Origin: Antilocapra americana
Taxonomy: Eukaryota > Chordata > Mammalia > Artiodactyla > Antilocapridae
Direction: 5' to 3'
Length of the DNA: 64,000 nucleotides
Assembly (NCBI GenBank): GCA_007570785.1
Contig: ML662449.1
Coordinates: 11,160,822-11,224,821 of the forward strand
Part shown: positions 56,358-64,000 of the stretch, piece after piece
Layout of the letters: every line of letters starts with the position of its first letter
Position numbering within the stretch: position 1 is the first letter of the stretch
Notes under the pieces: generated by a model
Told to the model about the DNA's origin: nothing
The model's input: the letters and a program-made list of their open reading frames with translations, nothing else
Database searches by the model: none
Program-made: the position numbers and the translations under genes

Positions 56358-56489
56358 CTGGTAGTTTTGTTTTGTTCTGTGCCACAGCCCTCAACTTGCA
56401 GAATCCTACTTCCTCAACCAGGAATCGAACGTGCATCCTCTGCATTGGAAGCACAGAGTCCTGACCACTGGACTGCCATGGAAGTGCCC
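56358..56489 (-). mobile_element. CHR-2-type SINE, short form
   Basis: T-rich start 'agttttgttttgttctgtgcc', then 'caaccaggaatcgaacgtgc', and head 'gaccactggactgccatggaagtgcc'. Confidence 0.9.
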
Positions 56490-57267
56490 CACACCAGCAG
56501 TATTTTAAAATTAATTTTTGAAAGCAATTCTTAATATGAAAATCTTTGAAAACCAAGTATGAACTGGCAGAGAGAAAATAATCACATCCCAGATTGCATC
56601 TACTCTACCGGAAAACACCAAAATGTAAAGTCTACTTCTCCGATATAATACCTGGACTGGGAAGTAGGAACATGGGACCCAGACACTCTGTGTAGTAAAA
56701 TGTTATGCTTTGAAGCAGCTACGGAAACATAAAGTGCCATTCTATTCTCCTTCCTGCATGACCACCATCCAAGCACGATTATCCAGCTCCCCCAGGGTTG
56801 CAGAATTGTAAGAGGCTTCCTCCTGTGCCCAAGACCTCCTCCTGCCTTCTGACCACCCAGCCTCCTGCCCCTCATTTTACCTACTTTGGTCATTTCAGGG
56901 AAGACTGAGAAATGGAGGGGGAGAATTTCAAAGAAGCTCTCATGCTCCCCACGAATGTTTCAGAGCATTGGCCCAGCCCCGATTGATAGATAGTGCCTGG
57001 ATGTGCTGTCAGATGGAGAATGGAGTGATGCTCCATTAGTGATGCCTGACCCTGGTGCCAGATGAGGCAATTAAGGCACATCATGCCTTTATTGCTGCTC
57101 TAGAACCTCATCTACTCTTGAGAGTACATCTGCCTGTCCAATACCTGTCTTCCTCATTTCACATAAATTATATTCACTAAAGGAAAAAGGGAAGAAATGG
57201 GTTTAGAATGCTTTCCACTTTCAGTATAAAATTTGGAATCAGACAGTGTATAAAAGGAGTGGAGTGG
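56490..57267. other. Unique stretch, nothing recognised
   Basis: Frames at 56600-56893 (-) and 56890-57084 (-) have no domain. Confidence 0.4.
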
Positions 57268-57605
57268 GGTCTTTCCTGGTGGCTCAGTGGTGAAGAACCT
57301 ACCTGTCAACGCAGGAAAAACGGGTTCCATCCTTGATCTGGGAAGATCCCATACATGGCAGAACAATGAAGCCTGTGCCCCACAACTACTGAGCCCATGC
57401 TATAGAGCTTGTGAACCAAAACTACTGAGCCCATGTGCCACAACTATTGAAACCCACATTCCCTAGAGCTGTGCTCTGCAACAAGAGAAGCCCGGGCACT
57501 GCAACTACAGAGTAGCTCCCACTCGCCACAACTAGAGAAAAGCCTGCACAACAATGAAGACCCAGCACAGCCAAAAATAATAATAAGTAAATAAAACCTT
57601 TTTTA
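57268..57605 (+). mobile_element. ART2A-type SINE, full length
   Basis: Head 'ggggtctttcctggtggctcagtggtgaagaacc', the module ladder 'cacaactactgagcccatg', 'gcaacaagagaagcccggg' and 'gcaactacagagtagctccc', tail 'gaagacccagcacagccaaaaataataataag'. A loose duplication (aaaaggagtggagtgggg / aaaagagtaggggg) flanks it. Confidence 0.93.
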
Positions 57606-57739
57606 AAAGAGTAGGGGGTATCATTTGTCCTAAGGAAATGAACTATTTCAAGAATAATATAGCACATACAGAGAAATTCTTGAGACACACATAATAAATG
57701 GTGAGATAAAAATAACATCACAAGTGTCAACTTCTATGG

Positions 57740-57900
57740 ACTTTCAGGTCATCAAGAGCCCACGCATGTGATGGATATGAACAGGGTTCTTAATGTTTGG
57801 GATGTAATGAGAAGACCATTCTAAAGGTCCAGGAGGAGGTGGGATTTGAGCCAAGCCCTGTGTAAGTTAAATCTGGATGGAGGAAGAAGGGGTTTTCACT
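57740..57900 (-). mobile_element. Probable L2 LINE fragment
   Basis: The bases 'ccaggaggaggtgggatttgagccaagccctgtgtaagttaaatctgg' follow reverse-complemented L2 (gaggtgacatttgagctgagccttgaagg). Confidence 0.6.
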
Positions 57901-59034
57901 TAGCAGGAAGAACTAGAGAGAAGAAGCCATATTCTGGGCATGCTCACCGAGCCCTTGAGGGTTCTAGAGTACAGAAGACAGTTTCTCCCACACAGATACA
58001 AAGCCATGCTTCCTAGCCCACCCATACCGCAGGCGGCTGACTCAGGAGGCCCTTCACCCTTGGGGCTGCTCTCAAGAAGAGCGGGACTCAAGGTCTCATG
58101 GTCAGTGAGGGCAGAGGACAGTATCTCAACCCCAGCTCAGGGGCCCCCCTCGTGCTGCCCAACCTGGTCCCAGGAACTCCAGCCAATACATGTCTTCTTG
58201 CCAAAACCCCAACCTATGAAAATAGCCAGTGATGAGAGAAAGGCAGCAGGGCTTCCCCACTCCCATCTGAAAAAGAGATGTGGAAACAGCTCTTTCCTAT
58301 AAGACAACAAATCACCACCATAAATACCCACTGACCACCTCTCTCCCACTTCCTGATTTATTTTCCAGCAGCTGGCCTCATATCTAACAAAATCTGACCA
58401 ACAGTCAGAATCCCAATCAGCCCCAGGACCTGACTGCCTCCCACCCTTCCTGCTGCCTCCGCCCAGCCCCCATCCTCTCCCAGCCCCACCCCTGGATGAG
58501 CTGTGAGCAGAACACAGAAGCACAGGCCAGGGAGTGAGTGTACAAACTTGGACTAAGGCCCCCGTCCCCTCCCAGTTCCCCAGCCTTTCCCCAGCTTGCA
58601 CCCCTGTCCTCTTCCTGCAGAAGCAAGCCCTCCTCCCCTCACTCAGCCAAGCCAAATACTTAGGCACCAGTTCAGCTTTCCAGAAGCTGACGATCAGCTC
58701 CATGCTGAGACTTGTTCTAAAATAACTGAGAGCGGGTAGAGAAAGAGATATGGGAACAGAGAAGGAGAAGGAAGGCTATTGGCTCCCTGTCACTTGGCAA
58801 TGAACCTGCCAAAGCAAAGTTTACAAGTTTTAAAGGCTTTGGAGCAGGAGAGGGGAGCCCTTTATCCGTGATGATTTGAAGAACAACTTTTCATCCTATT
58901 CACTCTGTGTGCACTGGGGGCGATTTTGTTGCTCTAAGAACAAGCAACCAATGAGTGATACCTCCTCCCAAATTGCCCCCAGTCTCCTCAGGAATGGGCC
59001 TCTTTTCAAGGGGAGTGTCTCTCTGACACTGTGG
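57901..59034. other. Unique, GC-rich stretch with long but unconvincing frames
   Basis: The 188-codon frame at 58137-58703 (-) is the longest non-repeat frame in this part. It is glycine- and tryptophan-rich because the other strand is CCC-rich. It shows no domain and overlaps frames at 57940-58302 (+) and 58417-58626 (-). I do not call it a gene. Confidence 0.4.
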
Positions 59035-59165
59035 ATTAATAACAATAACAACTCACAATTGTGAGGAGCTTTTAACTTTCCAAAGTGCTCCTCCATCCAT
59101 CATTCCACTTTATCCTGCTGACAGCCTGGTGATGCAGGGGGAGCTGGGATTATCAGGGCTGGCCT
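59035..59165 (-). mobile_element. MIR SINE fragment
   Basis: The bases 'aacaataacaactcacaattgtgaggagcttttaactttccaaagtgc' and 'tttatcctgctgacagcctggtgatgc' follow the reverse-complemented MIR 3' half. Confidence 0.7.
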
Positions 59166-59489
59166 TCAATGTAAGCAAAGCAGATTAGGTGCTCAGTAGG
59201 TCCAGGGGCCCGGGAAGGGACTGATGGCTTAAGAGTCCCTCCCAGAAAATTACACCTAACAGCCCTTCTCACAAAGAGATCTCTCCCATGTCACAGCGTA
59301 GACAAGGCTTAAGAACCAAGTAGACTGTGGAAAGATAACCCATCCATCAGTGGGGCAAAACCACAGATGGGCCTTTCCTGAAAACCATTTTAAGGGAATG
59401 GGTTACCCAAAAGAAATGGAGGAAAACAGCTTATGTCACCCCTAAGATTATTAACTCTGCTTCATTGTTTAAGCTTTTTTAAAGAACAT

Positions 59490-59618
59490 TTTTCCATTTA
59501 TTTATTCTCTTTTTGGCTGTGCAACATGTAGGACCCTAGTTCCCTGACCAGGGATTGAACCAGTGCCCCTAAAGTGAAAGCACAGAGTCTTAACTACCAG
59601 ACTGCCAGGAAAGTCCTA
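59490..59618 (-). mobile_element. CHR-2-type SINE, short form
   Basis: The text 'tttatttattctctttttggctgtgcaacatgtaggaccc', then 'gaccagggattgaacc', and head 'actaccagactgccaggaaagtcc'. The word taactctg(c/t)tt occurs at 59453-59463 and just right of the element, a possible target duplication. Confidence 0.9.
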
Positions 59619-59664
59619 ACTCTGTTTGATCAGTGAGTAGAAAAAAAGAGGTCAAGTCCCTCAC

Positions 59665-59805
59665 TCATTCATTACTTCCTTGATTCAAACACCTTCTTAG
59701 TAAGCTCCTATTGTGCCAACCAAGCCTGGTGGCACAAGATGAAGATATAGACCCTGCCCAGGAACTCATAGGAGGGCAAAGAAGGCAACTTGAGTATCAG
59801 GATGA
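59665..59805 (-). mobile_element. L2 LINE 3' end
   Basis: The + strand 'tcattcattacttccttgattcaaacaccttcttagtaagctcctattgtgccaacc ... atagaccctgcccaggaactcatagg' is the reverse-complemented L2 terminus. Confidence 0.75.
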
Positions 59806-59944
59806 GGTTTTGAGGTATTCCACCCCTTCCACTTTCCTTTGCTCTCAACTCTGAGGATCAGAGATGGCCTTCTTACTCACTGTCTACAACCTAGAATGAA
59901 AAATGTAACTGATTTCAGAATAGGTATTTTAAATTCATATGTGC

Positions 59945-60163
59945 CTGAGCGCATCTGTCACTCAGTCGTGGCCAACTCTTTGAGACCCTACAGACTGTAG
60001 ACTACCAGGCTCCTCTGTCCATGGGATTTGTCAGGCAAGAATACTGGAGTGGGTTGCCATTTCCTTCTCTAAAGGATCTTCCCAACCCAGGGATTGAACC
60101 TGTGTCTCCTGTGTCTCTTGCACTGGCAGGTGGATTCTTCACCCGCTGAGCCATCAGGAAAGT
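59945..60163 (-). mobile_element. Bov-tA SINE
   Basis: Tail 'gcatctgtcactcagtcgtggcc', body 'actggagtgggttgccatttcc', head 'cacccgctgagccatcaggaaag'. Full length. Confidence 0.94.
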
Positions 60164-60639
60164 TCATTTTAAACATACAGCAGAGAGTTTTTTAAGAGAG
60201 AAAGAAATAAAACTCTAAAATCTTGATTTTCAAATCAGAAGCCAACTTCTGGAAGTTTCGGAGCGCAGAGTCAGAGTCATTCATCATACAGTGGGAAAGA
60301 AGGCACAACAGTGACAGTTTTCATTTCAGTCAGAAGGAGCACTCATCCCACCAGCTCTTCAGAGCAGGAGACTCCTTGGCAATCTGATCACATTAATTCA
60401 TCAGGACACTGGGCCGTGAGACGCTGGTCCGGGTAGGATAGACGCATGACCCCTGCAGTTCTGACTACCTGTCCCTCAGCCACAGGACGACTCCTTAGCT
60501 GCTTCTCTCCTCCAATGCAGAGAGAAACACAATTTGAGTATCTACAAATGATTTTGTTGTTGTCATCTTTGTTTTTCAAAAATTCCCGTGGTATAACTGA
60601 TTTCAAATGAGATTAGAATTTATTGGTGAAATATTTTTC
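60164..60639. other. Unique stretch, nothing recognised
   Basis: The frame at 60388-60606 (-) has no domain. Confidence 0.4.
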
Positions 60640-61395
60640 AGCTTAGTCACCTTTTTTATTGTGATTAAAAAGCACATATCATAAAATTTACCATCTTAAC
60701 CATTTTTAGGTATACAGTTCAGTAGTGTTAAGCGTATTTATTAATACATTGTTGTAAAACAGGTCTCCAGAACCTTTTCATCTTACAGAACTGAAGCTCT
60801 GTACCCATTAAACAATGACCCCTCTTTGCCCATTCCTGCCACCCCCTGGTAATTACCATTCTACTCTCCATATCTATGAATTTCATTACTTTACCTACTT
60901 TCATATAAGCAGAGTCATACCATATTTGCCCTTCTGTCACTGGTTTATTTTATTTAGAGTAACATCCTCAAGGTTGATTGTGTTGAAGCATGTGACAATT
61001 TCCTTTGTTTTTAAGGCTGCATAGTAGTCTGTTGAAGGTATACACCTCATTTTCTTTATCCATTCATTCATCAGTGGACACTTGGTTGCTTCTATTTCTT
61101 GGCTATTGCAAATAATGCTGCTATGAACATAGGTGTGCAAATACCTCTTCAGCAGATCTAAAACTATGTTGGCTATATACCTGGGAGTAGAATTGCTGAT
61201 AGTTGTAGTTTTCATTTTTTTGAAGAACTAATATAATATTTTCCATAGCAGTTGCACTATTTCACATTTTTATCAATAGTACACAAAGATTCCAATTCAC
61301 ATACCTGCAGCTTGTTATTTTCTAGGGTTTTTTTATTGGAGTATAATTGCTTTACAATATTGTGTTAATTTCTGCTGTACAATGAAGTGAATCAG

Positions 61396-61432
<37 letters not shown>

Positions 61433-61675
61433 GAATCCCTCCCTCATGTACCCACCTGCCATCCGCCCCACATCCATCCCATCCAGGTCATCACAGAGCA
61501 CCAAGCTGAGCTCCCTGTTCTATACTGCAGGTTCCCACTAGCTATCTATTTTAGTAGTCATCCTAATGAGTCTGAGATGATATCTTTTATGGTTTTGATT
61601 TGCATTTGTCTGGTGATTAGTGATGTCGAGCATCTTTTCATATGCTTTTTTGGCCATTTGCAGATCAGTAACCAT
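60640..61675 (-). mobile_element. Old L1 3' end, split by a younger L1 tail
   Basis: Reverse-complemented L1 3' UTR and ORF2 end: 'caccttttttattgtgattaaaaagcacatatcataaaatttacc', 'gccaccccctggtaattaccattctac' and 'tatccattcattcatcagtggacacttggttgcttc'. It resumes at 61553-61675 with 'ttttgatttgcatttgtctggtgattagtgatgtcgagcatc'. The frame at 60937-61215 (-) holds decayed ORF2 C-terminal residues. Confidence 0.88.
61325..61552 (-). mobile_element. Artiodactyl L1 3' tail inside older L1
   Basis: The bases 'ttttttattggagtataattgctttacaatattgtgttaatttctgctgtacaatgaag' begin the artiodactyl L1 3' UTR. A TA microsatellite (61397-61429) occupies the site where related copies carry 'tatacatatatata'. 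It is then followed by 'gagctccctgttctatactgcagg'. Confidence 0.85.
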
Positions 61676-61804
61676 TTTAAAAAGCGTTGATTTTTGAAGC
61701 CATGAAATTTTACTTCCTTGTTTTTGGGCAGGTCCCAGCTGCCATCATTCAAGCAGGATTTTCCGGCAAAAAAGAGACAGTTTCTGTCTTTTTCCTTTAA
61801 GATA

Positions 61805-62250
61805 TGACTAAAGCAGAGCTTCTCAACCTCAGCACTATTGATATTTTGAACCAGGTTAACTCTTTGCTGTGGGAATGTCCTGTGCATCATGGGATGCTTA
61901 GCAGCATCTCAGGCCTTTGGATGCCAAGAGCGATTCTTATTCCACTTGTAACAACCAGAAATAAACCCAGAGAGTCCCTGGTGGTTCAGATGGTAAAGAA
62001 TCTGCCTCCAATCCAGGAGACATGGGTTCAATCCCTGGGTCAAGAAGATCCCCTGGAGAAGGGAATGGCAACCTACTCCAGTACTCTTGCCTGGAAAATC
62101 CCATGGACAGAGGAGCCTGGTGGGCTACAGTCCAGGAGGTTGCAAAGAATTGGACACAATGAAGCAACTAACGATTTCACTTTCAATGCCAAATATCTCC
62201 ACAGAGGGGAAGAGAGAGAACATGCAAACTAGCCCCAGGCTGAGAACTGC
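61805..62250. mobile_element. MER20-like DNA transposon, split by a SINE
   Basis: Left part 'agagcttctcaacctcagcactattgatattttgaaccaggttaactctttgctgtggg ... cagcatctcaggcctttggatgcc'. Right part 62190-62250 'tgccaaatatctccacagagggg ... aggctgagaactgctgg'. Same family as the copy at 16.0 kb. Confidence 0.8.
61971..62185 (+). mobile_element. Bov-tA SINE inside MER20
   Basis: Head 'agagtccctggtggttcagatggtaaag', body 'ggtcaagaagatcccctggag', tail 'aattggacacaatgaagcaactaacg'. No clear duplication was seen. Confidence 0.93.
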
Positions 62251-62659
62251 TGGATCTAAATCTGAAACTTAGCATGCTTAAAGCTGGCAACACCATGTTT
62301 TTAAGCTATTGAATCAACATTAGAAATTTTGGAAATACTATCTAAAAATTCAAATCTCCAGCTTCTGACATCTCAAGCAAGACATCTTGCCTGCATTGCC
62401 CCATGGCAATAATCAGAAGGATTTAGTAGCTACTTCCCCACCCAAGTTTGAGTTTTCGGCCTCAACACAGCCCATAAAACCTATTTGAATGCCAGATAAA
62501 GCTGCCTCCAGTTTTTCAAGGGAAATCATTCTGATTTCTCTGACTTCTCCTACATGTAAAACATAAAATCCCAGACTGCCTAATTGAAACATGTTAAACT
62601 AATTCTCTTGCTGTCTCTCTATCTCTCCCCGCAAACCCCTGCCTACACACACACACACA

Positions 62660-62708
<49 letters not shown>

Positions 62709-63488
62709 GGAAGCATATGCTGAGCACACATACACACAAGGAAGCATATGTTGAGAGGCAAAAAACCTTGGATTAGAAATCTAGAAGTCAGGAGAACAGG
62801 ATTCGAATCCTCAATTGAAGAAATATTCATTGAATTCCCATGACATGTAAGTTTTCATATTCAATCCCAGATCTCATTTTCACCTCAGCTTAATTATCTA
62901 ACCCAACTCCTCAGTTTTCTAATTGAACAGGTGAACTCCAAGAGCTGTTTGAGCTCTAAACATCTATGACCCACACATGGTGGTCACATTCAATAAAACA
63001 CTGCAACCCTGAAATAACTGTGGCTGGGAACAAAGGAAGAGGAACAGAGTAAACTACAGAATCCTTTTAAGGAAATGTGGATGTATTTTGTGTGTGTTTA
63101 TGCACTTTTGCACACTGGGCTGTAACAGACACTGGTGGGTGTGGTACACCTGGGGATGTACCACCCACCTCCCCCTGCAAGGAAGACCTTCTGCCCAGAA
63201 TGGAGAGTGCACTCTTCCAGGTCTACCTCAGCTGCAGAGCAGCCTTGGCCAGTAGCCCACATCTGGGGAGTGGTCAGATAGGTATATATATAGGTATGCA
63301 TAGCCTGGTCAGGATATATATAAAGACTTGAGGCAGGACAGCCCTGGGCAACACTTGCCCCCAAACTCTCAACTTTCTTGGCCAAAGATTCTTCAGAGCT
63401 ACATCATGGTTCAGCTTCTTCTTCTGCTGAAGTCCTGCTTCCTGCATCTTCCCTTAATAGGAATTGCACTCTAATAATATCTTACACA
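62251..63488. other. Unique stretch with CA microsatellite and a hairpin
   Basis: 62750-62960 might include a badly decayed MIR ('aggattcgaatcctcaattg ... ctcctcagttttctaattg'). An imperfect hairpin lies at 63134-63169. TA-rich text lies at 63280-63325. No gene was supported. Confidence 0.4.
62645..62706 (+). repeat. (CA)n microsatellite
   Basis: About 30 CA units with one GT interruption near 62660, likely polymorphic. Right of it, 'cacaaggaagcatatg' occurs twice, about 36 bases apart, a small local duplication. Confidence 0.93.
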
Positions 63489-64000
63489 GGTCAGGAAGCA
63501 ACAGTTAGAACTGGACATGGAAGAACAGACTGGTTCCAAATAGGAAAAGGAGTATGTCAAGACTGTATATTGTCACCCTGCTTATTTAACTTATATGCAG
63601 AGTACATCATGAGAAACGCTGGGCTGGAAGAAGCACAAGCTAGAATCAAGATTGCCAGGAGAAATATCAATAACTTCAGATATATAGATGACACCACCCT
63701 TGTGGCAGAAAGTGAAGAAGAACTAAAGAGTCTCTTGATGAAAGTGAAAGAGGAGAGTGAAAAAGTTGGCTTAAAGCTGGACATTCAGAAAACGAAGATC
63801 ATGGCATCTGGTCCCATCACTTCATGGCAAATAGATAGGGAAACAGTGGAAACAGTGGCAGACTTTATTTTGGGGGGCTCCAAAATCACTGCAGATGGTG
63901 ACTGCAGCCATGAAATTAAAAGATGCTTACTCCTTGGAAGGAAAGTTATGACCAACCTAGATAGCATATTAAAAAGCAGAGACATTACTTTGTCAACAAA
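63489..64000 (+). mobile_element. BovB LINE, running off the window
   Basis: Sense BovB from 'ggtcaggaagcaacagttagaactgg' through the RT C motif to the window end at 'gacattactttgtcaacaaa'. The YADD-equivalent bases at 63681-63692 encode YIDD. The frame after it (KLDIQKTKIMASG) is open, but a three-codon repeat 'gaaacagtggaaacagtgg' is present, as in the family consensus. The 3' end lies outside. Confidence 0.94.

Noticed and set aside
58137..58703. 188-codon open frame on the minus strand, the longest non-repeat frame in its area
   Set aside because: Its composition is driven by CCC-rich DNA on the + strand. No family motif was seen, and other frames overlap it.

Overview
The window is mammalian, and specifically ruminant, nuclear DNA. 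The evidence is the repeat content. There are seven copies of the BovB (RTE-clade) LINE and thirteen Bov-tA/Bov-A SINEs, whose head is derived from tRNA-Glu and whose tail ends in the ...GACACGACTGAG... sequence. There are also ten CHR-2/ART2A-type cetartiodactyl SINEs and young L1 elements of the bovine L1 type. This combination fits a pecoran ruminant such as cattle, bison, sheep or goat; I cannot name the species from sequence alone.

I found no intact protein-coding gene, no independent tRNA, rRNA or snRNA gene, no CRISPR array and no CpG island. Every recognisable coding fragment is decayed LINE reverse transcriptase or endonuclease. The remaining open frames are short, lack family signatures, and are what chance gives in 64 kb. 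The window is best read as intergenic or deep intronic sequence. A short exon cannot be excluded without transcript data.

Layout. 1-4.3 kb: a few repeats, including a BovB 3' end. 4.3-9.1 kb: long repeat-poor stretch, candidate conserved non-coding DNA, ending in a G-rich polypurine tract. 9.1-15.5 kb: scattered L1, MIR and SINE copies. 15.5-23.4 kb: densely nested block (an L2 interrupted by MIR, MER20 plus SINE, and CHR-2; then an old L1 containing a BovB containing a young L1; then a second young L1). 23.4-33.8 kb: mixed, with two BovB tails, an MLT1-type LTR, and a MIR split by an L2. 33.8-39.6 kb: repeat-poor, AT-rich, with a perfect GC-rich palindrome and paired CACGTG boxes. 39.6-43.9 kb: old L1 with an inverted partial copy, plus MIRs and SINEs. 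43.9-45.7 kb: repeat-poor. 45.7-52.5 kb: nearly full-length BovB, old L1s, a second BovB. 52.5-60 kb: mostly unique with scattered SINEs. 60-64 kb: nested L1, a second MER20 hit by a SINE, a CA microsatellite, and a BovB running off the end.

The repeats do not act together as a pathway. Their nesting gives a relative insertion history: L2/MIR, then MER5/MER20/MLT1/old L1, then CHR-2/ART2A and BovB, then Bov-tA and young L1. I did not find evidence of a new biological system. The best leads are the structural oddities of the mobile elements and the repeat-poor blocks that may hold regulatory elements. Repeat family names come from remembered consensus sequences, not a database search; subfamily names and exact ends are approximate.
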